From Earliella scabrosa (Eukaryota; Basidiomycota; Agaricomycetes; Polyporales; Polyporaceae), in NCBI GenBank assembly GCA_022605405.1, contig JABYQQ010000007.1, positions 992,001-1,056,000 of the forward strand: DNA of 64,000 nucleotides. The letters are read 5' to 3'. Under the pieces are notes generated by a model. That model made no database searches. It was not told the origin of the DNA and was given only the letters and a program-made list of their open reading frames with translations. Made by a program: the position numbers and the translations under genes. Positions 1 through 11,593 of the stretch are shown here, piece after piece (within the stretch, counting starts at the first letter, position 1; each line of letters starts with the position of its first letter).

Positions 1-693
1 ACTACTACCCGTCTGAAGAAGATGCCCTGAACACGAAGCACCACGCAGATATGCCTTATTTGAACGCAGTCATGTATGTTCTCCACCGGTCTCGCCCCAG
101 AAAGCGACCCCTGAATTGTCATGGCTGATCTTCCAGCAACGAGGCCATGCGTCTCTTCCCACCCGTAAGCGACGGAAGCCAGCGCGTCGTGCCGATGGGC
201 AGCGGCGGAAGGATCGTAGGAGACAGGTCAGTTCCGTTCTCTTGACCTCGTGGACTGATGAGAGATTGACTGTGACGTGATGCACTGGGGTAGCTACCTT
301 CCTGAGGGGACTGTCACCACGGTGCACACGTACAGCGTCCACCGCGACGCCCGCAATTTCTCTCCGCTTCCGGACAGTTTCTGGCCGGAGCGCTGGCTGC
401 ACGCAGCGGCAGGCGCGAAGAGCGTCATAGGCATGAAGCTTGTGCACAATCCTGCCGCGTTCTTCCCGTTCTCGTTCGGGCCCGGCAACTGCGCTGGGAA
501 GGGACTCGCGATGCAGGAGATGCGCATGGTCATCAGCGGGATCATTCAGCGGTTCGAGCTTAGCTTGCTGGACGGCTTCGATGCCGTTGCATACGAGCAC
601 GACATGCTCGACTACTTCATCCTTACCAGGCCGCCGTTGCCGGTGATAGTCAAGCGGCGGGTACTGCCCAAGAGTACTAATTGTTCAATCTGA
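1..693 (+). CDS. Cytochrome P450, C-terminal part (5' end outside window)
   Basis: Haem-thiolate monooxygenase, normally ER-anchored. Three exons are visible. The first ends at 73 (MPYLNAV). The next begins near 145 and carries the helix-K ExxR motif in NEAMRLFPP. The last, from about 291, opens YLPEGT and holds the PERF-like segment FWPERW and the haem-binding loop FSFGPGNCAGKG with the axial Cys. The stop is TGA at 691-693. Exons join in phase across gtatgt...ccag and gtcagt...gtag introns. The N-terminal membrane anchor and I-helix lie upstream of the window, so subfamily and substrate cannot be judged. Sequence shown: motifs and splice phase. Family function is established knowledge. Confidence 0.93.
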
Positions 694-828
694 GAAGCAA
701 AGTGATGGACGAGTCTCTCAATTACTCTGTTGTAGGTATAGCACGATACTTTACATTGTGACAAGAACCATAATTTTCACGTTCCCACAACAGTAGCAGA
801 GAGTGCTAAGTGAAGAGCCCGCGTCGCG

Positions 829-845
829 ACGCGTTGGGTCACGTG
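829..845. promoter_or_regulatory. ACGCGT (829-834) plus CACGTG (840-845) promoter pair
   Basis: An ACGCGT hexamer is followed 5 bp later by a palindromic CACGTG, about 150 bp before the ATG of the Rsc4-like gene. The same two hexamers, in the other order, precede several dioxygenase-array genes. CACGTG is a bHLH-type site and ACGCGT the core of the MluI cell-cycle box in other fungi. Use here is inferred. Confidence 0.5.
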
Positions 846-993
846 AGGCGTTGGCTGAATCGGGACGGGTTGCAGCGAACGGTGGCCCGACGGACCTTGC
901 AGCCAGCCCGGGGCATATATCGAACATTATCGCCGCTCTTGCCGACACATACTCGAACTACTTGCGGACCCACGTTGTCGCAGGCCTGGTACA

Positions 994-3434
994 ATGTCGA
1001 AGAGAGAGGCTAGGAGCTTTGCAGCGGCAGGAGTGGACGTCGACGCACCGCGCGCCAAACGTCGGAAGGAGGCCCCAGCCACGAGTAACACAAGCCCCGA
1101 GAGCAAACCGAACGGCGAGGCGGCGACCGCGAACGGAGCGGCGAAGGAGGGCGCGGAGGACGGAGGCGGCGATGGCGAGGACAGGGAGACTGTGAGGGAG
1201 AAGGGCCTTGCGTTGTGGCAAACGTTGAAGGATGCGGTCAACAAGGAGTGCGTGATTTATCTGGCTTACCTCCCCGTTTCGACCCCAGACCGCCGCCTAC
1301 GCCTTTCTTACCGCCCACCACCATGTCCGCGCTTTCGCTCATGCGTCCTCTCTCGCCTCTAGGGGCCAGATCGCCTCGTTCCAGTTCATGCGTCTGCCCT
1401 CGAAACGACAATATCCCGACTACTATGTCATGATCAAGCACCCAATAGCCCTCGACGATATCAAGCACAAACTCGATGCGAAGGAGTACGAGTCTCTCAA
1501 GGACGTCATGGACGACTTCGAGACGTGCTTTCGCAATGCGAAACGGTACAACATGAGGGAGAGTCAGATATGGAGGGACGCAAAGTTCTTGCATGTGAGT
1601 CTCGCTGCGACTCGATGCTTGCATGCGGTGCTGTTCCCTGCATATGGTCCACTCACGCCCGTGCTATCAGAAATTGGCTGCGAAGGAATATAATCGAATA
1701 GCAGGCCACAAGGCTGCCGGCCATGAAGATGGAGATGGAGGCTCGGATGATGAAGAAGAGAAGAAGAAGACTCCTACTATCTACAAACTACTGAAGACAA
1801 GGCTACAAAAGCTGGTGGACAAGAAAGATGCACAGTACGTCCCTCATCGTATAGTATGTTTCCGCTGGGGATATCATCTCATTCCTCGCAGAGGTCGCGT
1901 CCTATCCGTGGAGTTCATGGTGCTTCCCAACCGCAAAACATGGCCGATGTATTACACCATCATCAAGAAGCCCCAGTGTCTCGATGCCATCTCTGTCTGT
2001 ATTTGGTCTCCACATCGCTATGTCGCTAGACCGCTAACTACTCGTACAGAAGAAGTTGAAACGGAAGGAGTACTCTCAGCCAGTGGATTTCGCGAACGAC
2101 GTGGAGCTTGTGTTCTCGAATGCCTTGGAGTTCAACCAGGAACATACACAGATATGGGAGGATGCGGTGACTCTACGAGTGCGTCTGCTTACTCGGACAT
2201 CTGACCTCGCGTTCTGACCCATGACACGCAGGAACACTTCAGAAAGCTCATGGCTGACCTTCCCGAACCATTCTCAATACCTGCCTACGCTAACTCTAGG
2301 GCACATCCGACCAAGATCAAGCTCAAGGTCCCGGCCCTTCAACCTCCTGTCCAACCGCCACAACCGATCCCTATCGCCGCCCCCGCCCCATCCCTTCCTT
2401 CGTCAAACTCGATTGTAGTCCGTGGCGGTAATACAGCAACTACGTCAAGTGCCCCAGTACCGGCGCCATCGAAGAAGGATCTTCCTTCCGCCGCCCCAGC
2501 CCCATCTCCCCGTCCCCCACCTGCCGTCAAGGCGCAATCAGCCACACCGGCTATCCCACCCCCACCCGCGCCGGCCCCTGCGCAGGCTTCCTCAACGACG
2601 CCACGTGCGCCCGCACTTGCGCCGATACCTTCTTTACCAACGAATACGCCACAGGCACAGAAGTCCGTGCAGGTATCGACCCTTCAGCCACAAGCTCGCG
2701 CTCAGCCCGTTCCTGCCGCTGCTCATAATGCGCTCTCCCCCTTCTATCCCAATGCGGTGTACCAGCCGCCCGCTCTGACCCCTGCACCTCCGAAAGCACC
2801 ATCCACATCACCCGCAATTCCAGTTGTCTCGATCCCGAGCGTCGCCGCGACACCCGCAGCGGCCCCGGCTCCTCCTGCTGCCTCTGCTGCTCCTGTTACG
2901 CGGCCTTCGCCGGTCACGGTGACGCAGTACGCCCACCCACTCAAGCACGCGATCATCACTACGCTCCCGCACTGCCGGAGGCTAGTGCTGCACCATGCGG
3001 ACGGCGTGCGGTCATGGGCGATGCGGCTCAGCGGGCACGAGACGACGATCGTCGTGTCTGCCGTCACCTTCCTCGACCAGCCGGGCGATGAGGAGGAGAG
3101 CAGCGGGGACGACGAGCCGAAGGCGCAGGAAGAGGAGGAGGAGGAAGCAGAGGAGGCGCCGCCCGTTAAGAAGCGGGGCCCTGGGCGACCGCGCAAGCGG
3201 AGAAGGGGCAAAGCGGCGGGTGCCAACTCGGGCAGTCCTAAGAAGAAGAGCGGGAAGGGCAAGGCGGTGGAGACGCGGCCGGGCGAGGTGCAGGTGAAGC
3301 TCAACGGCGTGCTCATACCGGCCGGCGAGAATGAGATGTGGGAGGTGCTCGTGCCGTTCGGCGTGAGCCAGCTGGAGATTGGCGAGAAGGGCGGGATGGT
3401 GTGGAGGGTGTACTTGGACAGGGCTGCGGCGTGA
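994..3434 (+). CDS. Rsc4-like double-bromodomain chromatin-remodelling subunit
   Basis: Probably a subunit of a fungal SWI/SNF-class (RSC) remodeller that binds acetylated histone tails. Exon 1 (994-1247) codes for a low-complexity N-terminus. Bromodomain 1 (1363-1594) has FMRLPSKRQYPDYYVMIK and ends RNAKRYNMRESQIW, with the acetyl-lysine-binding Asn of the RNAKRYN segment. Bromodomain 2 (about 1840-2200, several exons) reads VLPNRKTWPMYYTIIKKP, then VFSNALEFNQEHTQIW. A long Pro/Ala-rich linker follows, then a C-terminal domain (PLKHAIITTLPHCRRLVLHH), an acidic run, an AT-hook (KKRGPGRPRKRRR) and a final WEVLVPFGVSQLEI block. This order (two bromodomains, disordered linker, C-terminal fold) matches Rsc4. 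Stop TGA at 3432-3434. A polybromo-type protein is the alternative. Confidence 0.88.
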
Positions 3435-3690
3435 CGGTGATAGACAGATGGGCAAATAGGCATGTACCCATCGACTCTCGAGTGGCTCTGGATTCCGGTT
3501 GTGACTTATTGCTAGCACGCACTCCGTTATGTTGTGATTCTCGCTATCTCAGTTCTCGGATGGCCCGTGTACAGTATCATGGTGTAAATATAGCAGTGTG
3601 GTGAAGGTCCGTGGTCAGCGTATAACAGTGCAGTATCAGAAAGTACCAGTAGTCCGAGTCCTGGCAGTCCGCAACATGGCCCAGCCGAGT

Positions 3691-5755
3691 CTATGCCTCC
3701 GTGGCACGCCACCTCGCGAGCTTCTCCGCTAGCGGTATCTGCTCCTCGTCCTCCCCACTCTCAGGTTCGCTCGGCGGGTCCGGTACGTAGAGTTGGTATC
3801 GCCCAGGTTCGGTCGTCCGATCCTCAATATACTGCCGCAGTAGGTCCTCTCGGTCGATCGGCCGCACCTCATACCCCTCTGAACCACGGCGCACGAACTC
3901 GCGCGGGCGGCCAGCCTGGTTATACGCGTCGTCGTCGTCGTCGTCGTCGTCTTGCTCTTCGTCGTCTTCGGAGGAGACGGGGTACGTGTCTTCTCGGCCG
4001 TAGTCGGGATGGTAAGGTGGGACGGCGGCGTACGGCCCTTCGGCGGCCTTGGACCGCGCGGGTCTGCGACGGCGCGTGGTGGTGGGGTGCAGCTCGGGGT
4101 TGAGCGCGCCGTTCTCGTACGTCCAGGGGGAGGACGGGAGCTCGAACTTGTGGTTGGGGTCTTCGTCGGGGTATACGTATGCGTCTGGGTCTTTGGGCGG
4201 CCACGCCTCGCCGGCGGAGTCTGAGAACAAACTGATCAGCATTTGGACATAGGGGCGCGCGGAGAGGCACATAAAAGGCAGAAGGAGACAAATTCAAGGA
4301 TAGAGGCTAGATTTGGGCGGGCAGAAGAATGGTGGCACTACGAAACGAAGCTTGTATGAGTGCTTACTTATGTCATGCATCAGGAGGCTGCACACCTGCT
4401 TCCACCCCACTAATATTCGCTCGTCGTGTCATGCCGTCTCGCTCGCGCCGGTGCTCGAAGTCACGGCTCGGGGAGGTAGTCACCGTCGAGACCATACGCC
4501 TCCTCTTCCCCGCCATCGTGTCGCTGCATCGAGAACTCGACCCACTTACCATCTCCGGCGGCGAGCGGGTACTTGAGGCCATTCCCTGGAGGCACCGTGG
4601 GACAACACCATAGGAGAGGGTTCGTGCCAAGGACGGACTCGATGTTGCGGCGTACGCCCAAATGGTAGGGGAATTTGAGCTACCAACAAGGTGTTAGGGA
4701 TAATCGGGCCGGGTGACGACACGGACGCGTACCTCCCGTATCCTGCCACGACGGACGAGCGTCGCTACTTTGTCCTTCTCCCAGCCCTCAATGGTTGTAG
4801 TGTTCCCGAGGAGATACCAGAAATGGTAGAGACTAACGGGAGCGAGATTAGCCGGGAAAGACGGGACGTGACGATCATGGGTGGATGTTCTGACCTGAAT
4901 ATGCCCACTGAGAGCAACACGGGGATGCATGTGGCAAAGTTGAGGACAATGAATATGAGTTCCTGCCCGCTGGGTTCGTCCTGAGCAGGGTGATAAGCAG
5001 TAGCATCACTTGACCGGTATTGGTGACGCACCCAGTACGACGTGCCGCTGATGACGCGCTTGGTGAGCATGGCTAGATGATAGCTACATGCAAGGTCCAC
5101 GTAGAAGAGGAAGCGGATAAAATGGCCATAATTGAAGTGACCAACGCAGTTGTCCACCCATGGACAGTGGTGGTCTGACTTGCCAATGAACGAGGGATGA
5201 TGGAGGACGTTGGAGGATACGTACCCATCCGGAGCACGCATCTTGAATGCTAATCAACATACGCTCACGCGACCATATGGAAGAGACGTACCGATTACAC
5301 TGCCTACAATGGTGCGCTCTCGGCGGCTTGAAGCTCTCGCATGTGCGGCAATATCGTGGCCCCCTAGTCAGCTTCTTGACTTCATATCCATCCGCGTCAT
5401 CAACATCCGGTCTCTGAGGAACACCGAAGTAATTGAGATGGAGACAAGGGACGAGAATAATGCACAGTGCAGTGACATACCCATCTTGGTGGTACATGCC
5501 CCGGCTCAGTTATGATGCATAACCTGTAGTTCCAGAACAGCATGGCTACAAGTATACTGCATTTGCACGCGTCAGAACCACACTATGAACGGAAGCTGAC
5601 CATACTGACTTGAAAGGCAGCAAAAGCTGCACGAGCTCGACGGAGAACTCCCGGCCGTACCACGGCCATATTACGAATATTTGCGACGAGTAGGCTATGA
5701 ACGAGATGAGGCACGTCGTGAATAGTACAAACAACCGGCCGGTGAGGCGACCCAT
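3691..5755 (-). CDS. PFA4: DHHC palmitoyltransferase, Pfa4-like
   Basis: Integral membrane protein S-acyltransferase. The start at 5753-5755 gives [19 protein letters not shown], the first of about four hydrophobic segments. Later exons give a cysteine-rich domain ([18 protein letters not shown]), then the catalytic [20 protein letters not shown], two more membrane segments, and the TTxE motif ([12 protein letters not shown]). The tail contains RRNIESVLG and [18 protein letters not shown], as in Pfa4, which palmitoylates chitin synthase Chs3 in yeast. The last exon (3691 to about 4220) is a charged cytosolic tail with an Asp run. Introns are short. The gene is convergent with the Rsc4-like gene (256 bp between stops) and divergent from the mitochondrial protein gene, whose ATG lies 180 bp away. 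Confidence 0.92.
3928..3950. repeat. GTC trinucleotide repeat coding a poly-Asp run
   Basis: About eight near-perfect GTC units on + (GAC on the coding strand) encode an Asp stretch in the disordered C-terminal tail of the Pfa4-like protein. Such tracts change length easily. No function can be inferred. Confidence 0.8.
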
Positions 5756-5935
5756 GCCAGAGAGCGACGAGGAGAGATGGAAGCAAGAGCGAGACCTGTG
5801 GCGGGACGAGGCCGAAGCCTGCTCAGTCAGTGCCGGCAGCGACAGACGCGCTCCGGATTCCCGACGCGCGCCTCCGCGTACTACGTTTCCGTCCAGCGCA
5901 CCGAGCACGGACTTCGTCTCGGGCTCGCCCTCGCC

Positions 5936-6801
5936 ATGCTTCCTCGTCTCTCGTCGTCTCTGCCGTCCGCGACGGCGTGTCTCGCTCGAAGTGCAGCGCC
6001 GGCTTTCCAGCGAGTGCCGTCATGCGCACGATTCAACTCGTCCGACGCAGCAGCTCCTGCACCTCCTCAAGAACCTGCTCAAGAAACGCAACCAAAACGG
6101 CGCGGAGTTCCTCTGGCGCAAAATTTGGGCGATGTGTCTATACGTGCGCCGAGTGCGTGTCTTGTTCTTCTTTGATTGCCTACTCTGACCCCGAACTAGT
6201 TCCCAAGGTGCAGGGTCAGCAGCGCGGACCGAGGCGAGACGGCGGGAACCGTCCACAGGAGAAACGACGCGAGGGTGATGGTGCAAATCGTAACACTCCC
6301 CGAACCAACAACGCTGGCCCCCGTCCCGATCGTGCTCGTCAGGGCAACGAACGACGTGCTCGACCTCCACCGTCTTCAGATGCCCAGCAACCTCCCAAAT
6401 TCGCGCGCAAACAGGCTGCAGCGCCCAGAGAGCAGAAACCCGAGAAGGTGGCCATCCCCAGCGCGGACCAGTTCAAGGTCGAGCTCGGCAACTTTGAGGA
6501 GATGTTCGGTGCTGCGGCAGTCCAGCCTATGGCACAGACAGGCGTTGCGAAGCCGGCCAGCGAGAGTAGCGTCTCTCCTTCGCAAGCTCGCGTCCAACTC
6601 CTCCTGGAGAACACTGCCGGGGACTACTCCCGCTACGTCCCTCGTCCCTACCCTACCACCGACGTCACGAAATTGGGAGCTGTCGGATTGAGTGGGCTTG
6701 TTTTGTCCCGCAGGAAGGACGTCGGGCTGAAGTCACGGGAGAACGCTTTGGCGGTCGTCCAGAGGTTCGCGGACGGGAAGGGCGTACGGGCGTCGCCCTG
6801 A
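5936..6801 (+). CDS. Mitochondrially targeted protein of unknown function
   Basis: Two exons: 5936-6152 and 6201-6801, joined by a 48-bp intron with a GTGCGT donor. The start at 5936 is chosen because the product then opens [20 protein letters not shown], an Arg/Ser/Ala-rich, acid-free presequence ending in a typical RFNSSD processing region. A disordered, Arg-rich middle follows (Gln/Asn/Pro). The C-terminal third looks folded and conserved ([47 protein letters not shown]). A mitochondrial ribosomal or RNA-handling role would fit the basic composition, but I do not recognise the family. It shares a 180-bp divergent promoter with the Pfa4-like gene. Confidence 0.75.
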
Positions 6802-6926
6802 TCAAGCACGGCGTATTAGAGCAGCTGGGTAATACATATGCTATACATACACTACGACGAGGACACGAGTGACGCAGGATAATCGCAAAACACAAGGAGG
6901 ATGTATGTAGGCCGGCGTTGTCATCG

Positions 6927-9044
6927 TCATGATCCAGGATCCGACCCCGCATCGGATGCTGAATCACTATCCTCTGCAACCGACCCCATGTTGTCGTACG
7001 ATCCTTGGCGGTCGCCGTCCTCGCTCGCGCTGCCGGATGCCAGCACCCATGGGGGAATCTCAAAGTCGCGCACCTCCTCGAGCTCGGGCGGCACGCGTGT
7101 CCCAAACGCAGTGACATGGCGCTGCGTCTTCCGCGCCGTCGGCGCAGACGACTGGCGGATAGCCGCGACCATGAGCACGCACGTTTGCTGCTCCCTCTTC
7201 CCCGCAAGGCCTGCATACGATGCGTAAGATCTCGCGGAAGAATACGAAGTCCGCGGTAGCCTACCACCAGAAGAGACCGAGTCCCGGGCGCTGCTCCCGT
7301 TGTACGCCTTCGACGACTTTGATTTCGCTGACGCAGACGTGGATGCACTGACCCGTTGTCGCTTCGCCGAAGGCACCTGAGGGAGGGTGTCGGATTCGAC
7401 TGAGTATCGCCCATACTTGGAGGATGTGTGTGGGCCAGCGTAGGACGCAGAGCGAAGCGGAGAGAGCGCTGTCGGACCCTTGCCACCACCGGAGTGCTTG
7501 AAAAACGGGGAGAGCGTGATCTGCTTCCCGCCGCCTCGAGAAGGGGGCGGCTTGGGCTCTTGTTTAACGGACAGCATGCCAGCAGGGAACTTGATGCGCA
7601 GCTTGAGCTTCTTCGACCTGCGCTCCTCGATCTCGTCCGGGTCGAGCTCGGACTCTCCTTCGTCCTCTGGTTCAGGCTCGGCTTCAGACTCGGCTTCAGA
7701 CTCGGCTTCAGACTCGGGTTCGCTCTCGTCGACCTCCTCCTCCTCTTGCATCTCAACCTCGTCTTCGCCTTCGTCTTCATCATCATACGCTGCCTCCTCC
7801 GCCTCGTCTTCCTCGACGTCAATCTCCATGACGTCTATCGAGTTCCTCTTGCGGGGAGACTTGTCCAACTTCTTCTCCATCCACCGGCGGTCAGGGGGCA
7901 GCAGCGTCCGGTACCGCTGTTCCAATGACAACGCGACCTCGAGCATCTCCTTCCGCCGACGTTCGCCCTCCTGGTACGCCGCTGCCCCGTGCAGGCTGGC
8001 GGCGTCGAAGGGCACTTCTGGCTGGGCGGAGGGCCCAGGGGCGTCCCCGTGCGCCTCGGTGAACTCGGATGCAGGAATGGTCAGGAAGGAGGACGGGTCC
8101 ATCGCGCGCAGCTGCTCGATGCGCTCCTTGAGCTTGTAGTGCTCGTGCTTCAGCTTCTCCTTCTCGCGCAGCCGCTGCCGCTTCTCGAACGTCTCGTACT
8201 TGCGGTGGCGCTTCTCGTACGCCGCGTCGGACGTGTCGACGGTTTCCTGCACGCACACATAAGCGACACAGGGGCACACGGCATGTGCATTGATGGTAGA
8301 GGGTAGCGAGTGTAGAGCGACATGGGGGAGAACAGAGGCGTGTGAGTACGTGTGATATGTACAGCAGCGAAGGAGGGGGGTGCACGAACGTCTTCTGAGC
8401 CGCGCGGGCGGAAGCGGCTCCCGACGTGGGCATCCTGCGGGAGCTCGGTGAAGTCGGGAGTCTGGATGAGGAGCTGCTCCTTGTACGCCCGCCGCACCTC
8501 TGGCCGGTCAAAGTAGCGGCCGTATGCGAGCGTGTTCAGCTGCGCCTCCGGGTCCTCCTTCGACTCGGACGCGGACGCGGCGGGGGGCGGGACGAGCGCC
8601 GAGTTGGTGGTGAGCAGGAAGCGGGTCGTCGACGGGATGAGCGGCTCGCTCTCGACTGCGCGACGAGGCGTGAGCGGGGGCAACGCGTGTCGACATCAGG
8701 ACGGGGGACGAAGGGGAACGGGTGGTGTAGGGACGCGGTTCGGGAAGCGGAGGAAGAAAGGAAGGAAGGACAGGCAACGTACATTTGCGCTTCATCGTCT
8801 CCAGGATCATCACGTCCGTCTCGCAAGTCCCAACCCCTGGCCCGCCGCGCCGCGAGCGCGTGGGCAGTACGCGCTTTTGCCGTGTCTGTACGCCCTCCTT
8901 CGAGCTGGACGCCTGCGCGGGTGATTGTGGCTGCTGCCCTCGCCGTCGGTGGGGCGGCGCGGGGGATGACGACGAGGCGGTCGGCTGTTGGCTGCTCGCA
9001 GCGCGCGCTCCTCTGCTGGCTTTCCCGTTGCGGCCACGAACCAT
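6927..9044 (-). CDS. Sas4/PEHE-like protein, probable histone acetyltransferase complex subunit
   Basis: Three main exons. Exon 1 (9044 to about 8784) is basic and Ser/Ala-rich. Exon 2 (about 8659-8394) holds TLAYGRYFDRPEVRRAYKEQ. Exon 3 (8249-6927) opens with the conserved block ETVDTSDAAYEKRHRKYETF, then KRQRLREKEKLKHEHYKLKE and a predicted coiled coil ending RAMDPSSFL, as in the Sas4 and PEHE (MSL1/NSL1) domains that bind MYST acetyltransferases. A long acidic, Ser-rich region follows (SEAE repeats), a KKLKLRIKFPAG basic motif and, near the C-terminus, FGTRVPPELEEVRDFEIP. Introns have GTACGT and GTTCGT donors. The family call rests on the coiled-coil block only. A generic coiled-coil nuclear protein is the alternative. 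Confidence 0.6.
7674..7714. repeat. Tandem 12-bp coding repeat (Ser-Glu-Ala-Glu)
   Basis: On +, a unit reading approximately GGCTTCAGACTC is repeated three to four times inside the acidic region of the Sas4-like gene, coding SEAE units on the minus strand. Short in-frame tandem duplication in a disordered segment. Confidence 0.75.
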
Positions 9045-9353
9045 GCTCACGACGGGCGGACGGAGGAGGTGGTGGACAAAGGAGAGTGGGAGGTCGAGCT
9101 CAGTGAGTCCAACAACTTGTTCCTCCGCGGTCCCGCCGTGCGCAATAAGCGCTAAAACACTGAGAAGCGTTGATTCCAAATTGGGCTTACATAGGCATTG
9201 GATTGGCTTCAACGACAACGCCGCCCACCAAACACAGCGCGTATCGCGCATGAGAAAGAGACAAAAGGCGCGGCCATGTTAAGTAGATATGCAGCAAAGC
9301 AGGGTAGATAGCGGATACACATGCATGATAGCACAAACAACACATTGAGCCCA

Positions 9354-11228
9354 TCACTGATTCCCTCCTTCCTGTCGTCCGGGAGGCGTCTGAGCATGAG
9401 CAGAATGCCACTCATTGTTCCAGTGACCGACGGCGTATCCCGATGCATCGTTGCTGTAAGGCGCAGACTGTGCCGCGTAGCCCCCGTAGCCCATGCCCAT
9501 GCCCGCCATACCGAAGTTAGCAGCAAAACGGGGATTGATGTGAGGCTGGACGTGGGGGTATTGGTAAGGATAGGAGAAATCGAACGACGGCGTAGGGTAC
9601 TGAGGCACGCCCCACCCGCCTACACCACCCATGTGGGCAGGGACGGATGAGCCGTCAGCATATTGTCCCGTTGCGCGGGCAATGGCGAGGGACGTTGGCG
9701 ATAGGGGACGGGGGGCGCGGGGGTCATACTCGGTATCCCGACCGGGTCTGGAGTCGGACGATACTCTATGTTCTTGCCCACGTCCCCGGCCACGACCGCG
9801 ACCACGACCACGATCGTTCTGCCGCCTGCCACGCCCCCGCCCTCGTCCGGCGTCTTCGCGATGAGGGGGATAGTCGCGGGTGGGCACCCCGCGGCCGCGC
9901 CCACGTCCGGAACTGGAAGAGGGTTCGGGCGGTGAGGCAGGTCGTTTCGGCCCTTCCTCGTCCTGGTCGCTGTGATACTCGGGTGGGGCAGTACCATATG
10001 CATCTGAGTAAGGATCATCGTATGGGATAGGAGCCGGTCTAGAAGGACCCGCAGGATCCATGTCGTTGTACCGGGTCTGGTCATACTCAGTCCCTCCTCC
10101 GTATGGGTCATCGACCATATCTTGGTCTCGCAGACGGGACGGGACGGGTGTAGTATGTCTTGACGAGGCTACCGAGCGTGCACGCGATTGCTCTCGTCTG
10201 CAGGTGCGAGCTCAGTGGTCGCTCCGGGCAATACTGGCGCGACGTACCTTTGAGCTAGTGCTCTTTTGTGTGCTGCTTCTTGTTCGTCGTCGGAGAACTC
10301 TAGCTCGTCATCACCAGGTTCCTCGTCGTTAACATTACTCGCGTCACTTCCCTTGAGGTGTCGGAGCTGCTGCACGAAAACGTAGTTGCTCTTCGAGGGA
10401 ACGTGGAACACGGGACGGCCAACCTGGACCTTGTCGGGGTCGAGTGGCCATTTCTGGCTGAACCTGACTTGGTATAGAGGTTCACTCGTAGGGCCAAAGG
10501 TCTCAAAGATCTAGCCACTAGCGTGAGTCTGGACGCCCAATGTGAGGAGACGATGGTTGACGCACATATCCCAAGACCTTCCTGTCCTCAAATACTAGCA
10601 GCGTGTCGGAGTCGAGGGCCCTCTCCGACCCTCTGTTGGCGATGTCGGAAGGGATACCTTTGACGATGACCACCTTGTCGATGATGTTCATGACTTCGCC
10701 GACCCTCTCCAGTTGCTCGTGCGGGCCGACTTCCGATACGTCCGGCACCACGACGTCAACCTCTGCGAGTTCGTTTTTTGTTCTAACCTGCGCCTCGGAT
10801 GAGACTGCCGGCCCTCCCTCTTCATCGTCGTCAGCATCGGCCTCCGCAGGCTGTGGTCTTGACTTTCGTTTCTGAACTGCTTCTCCTTCTTCAGAGTCCG
10901 AATCTGAGTCCGAGTCAGTCGAGGAATCTGAATCGCTCGTAGACTCCGAAGGGCTAGACATAAACTAGACATAAGTTGAGGATATGGGCAGAGCATGGGG
11001 AGCACCAGCTACATACCCATCTGCATCGTCTATGGCTCCAAGGATGTCTGCCTCAACCTCCTGTTCACTGTCCGCATCGCTGTCCGTCCCATGCTCGTGA
11101 TTCGAGTGGATAGTTTCTTGGATAGCCTTGCTTTTTGAGGGAGTCGGGATGTCTCCCACAATATCCTGAATGAGTTGGAGGTCCTGGGGAATTGCAGAGG
11201 GCACAGCAAAGGAGAAAGTAGCAGTCAT
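9354..11228 (-). CDS. NAF1: H/ACA ribonucleoprotein assembly factor NAF1
   Basis: Nuclear chaperone that carries dyskerin/Cbf5 onto nascent H/ACA snoRNAs and is later replaced by Gar1. The ATG at 11226-11228 gives MTATFSFAVPSAIPQDLQLI, then an acidic Ser/Asp tract. The Gar1-like core spans GPHEQLERVGEVMNIIDKVV, LLVFEDRKVLGYV and IFETFGPTSEPLYQVRF. The motif LKGSDASNVNDEE followed by ELEFSDDEQEAA is diagnostic of NAF1. The C-terminus has an RGRGRGRGRG repeat (RNA-binding RG box) and a Gly/Tyr/Pro-rich low-complexity tail ending GRQEGGNQ. Several short introns interrupt it. The 5' region faces copy 1 of the dioxygenase array, so the 365-bp gap is a divergent promoter. Confidence 0.95.
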
Positions 11229-11593
11229 GGCAGTCAAGGGCAAACTTCCTTACCCCCCTGTGCAAACGCCGACAAAGTTTAGACGCCGAGTAGACGCGAC
11301 GGTCACGTGGAGGGAGAGACGCGTACTGCCGCTGCGGCGTTCACTTCACTCTTGACCCTCATGCCAGCCTGACGGTGACTCTCACATTCGCAACATACTT
11401 TAGGTCCAAGAACGCAATCCTAATACTGTACTGTACAGTGACGCTCCGTAATGGTTGGTCGCACGAAGGTAGGCGTGGAGCTGCGCATATGGTATCGCTG
11501 CAAAGACGGACGAACTGACGGGCATATTGCTTAGCAAACTGCTCGCAAGTCGACTGGAGGTGTGCAGCTTGTTTACTGAGAGGCAGATGTGAC
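11229..11593. promoter_or_regulatory. Divergent promoter NAF1 / dioxygenase copy 1, with CACGTG and ACGCGT
   Basis: Non-coding gap between divergent starts. It holds CACGTG at 11304-11309 (context GGTCACGTGG) and ACGCGT at 11319-11324, the pair that recurs before other array copies. No TATA box is obvious. Confidence 0.55.

Noticed and set aside
5777..5935. Upstream in-frame ATG (5777) as start of the mitochondrial protein
   Set aside because: It would add about 50 residues unlike any leader and overlap the divergent promoter. ATG 5936 begins a textbook mitochondrial presequence.
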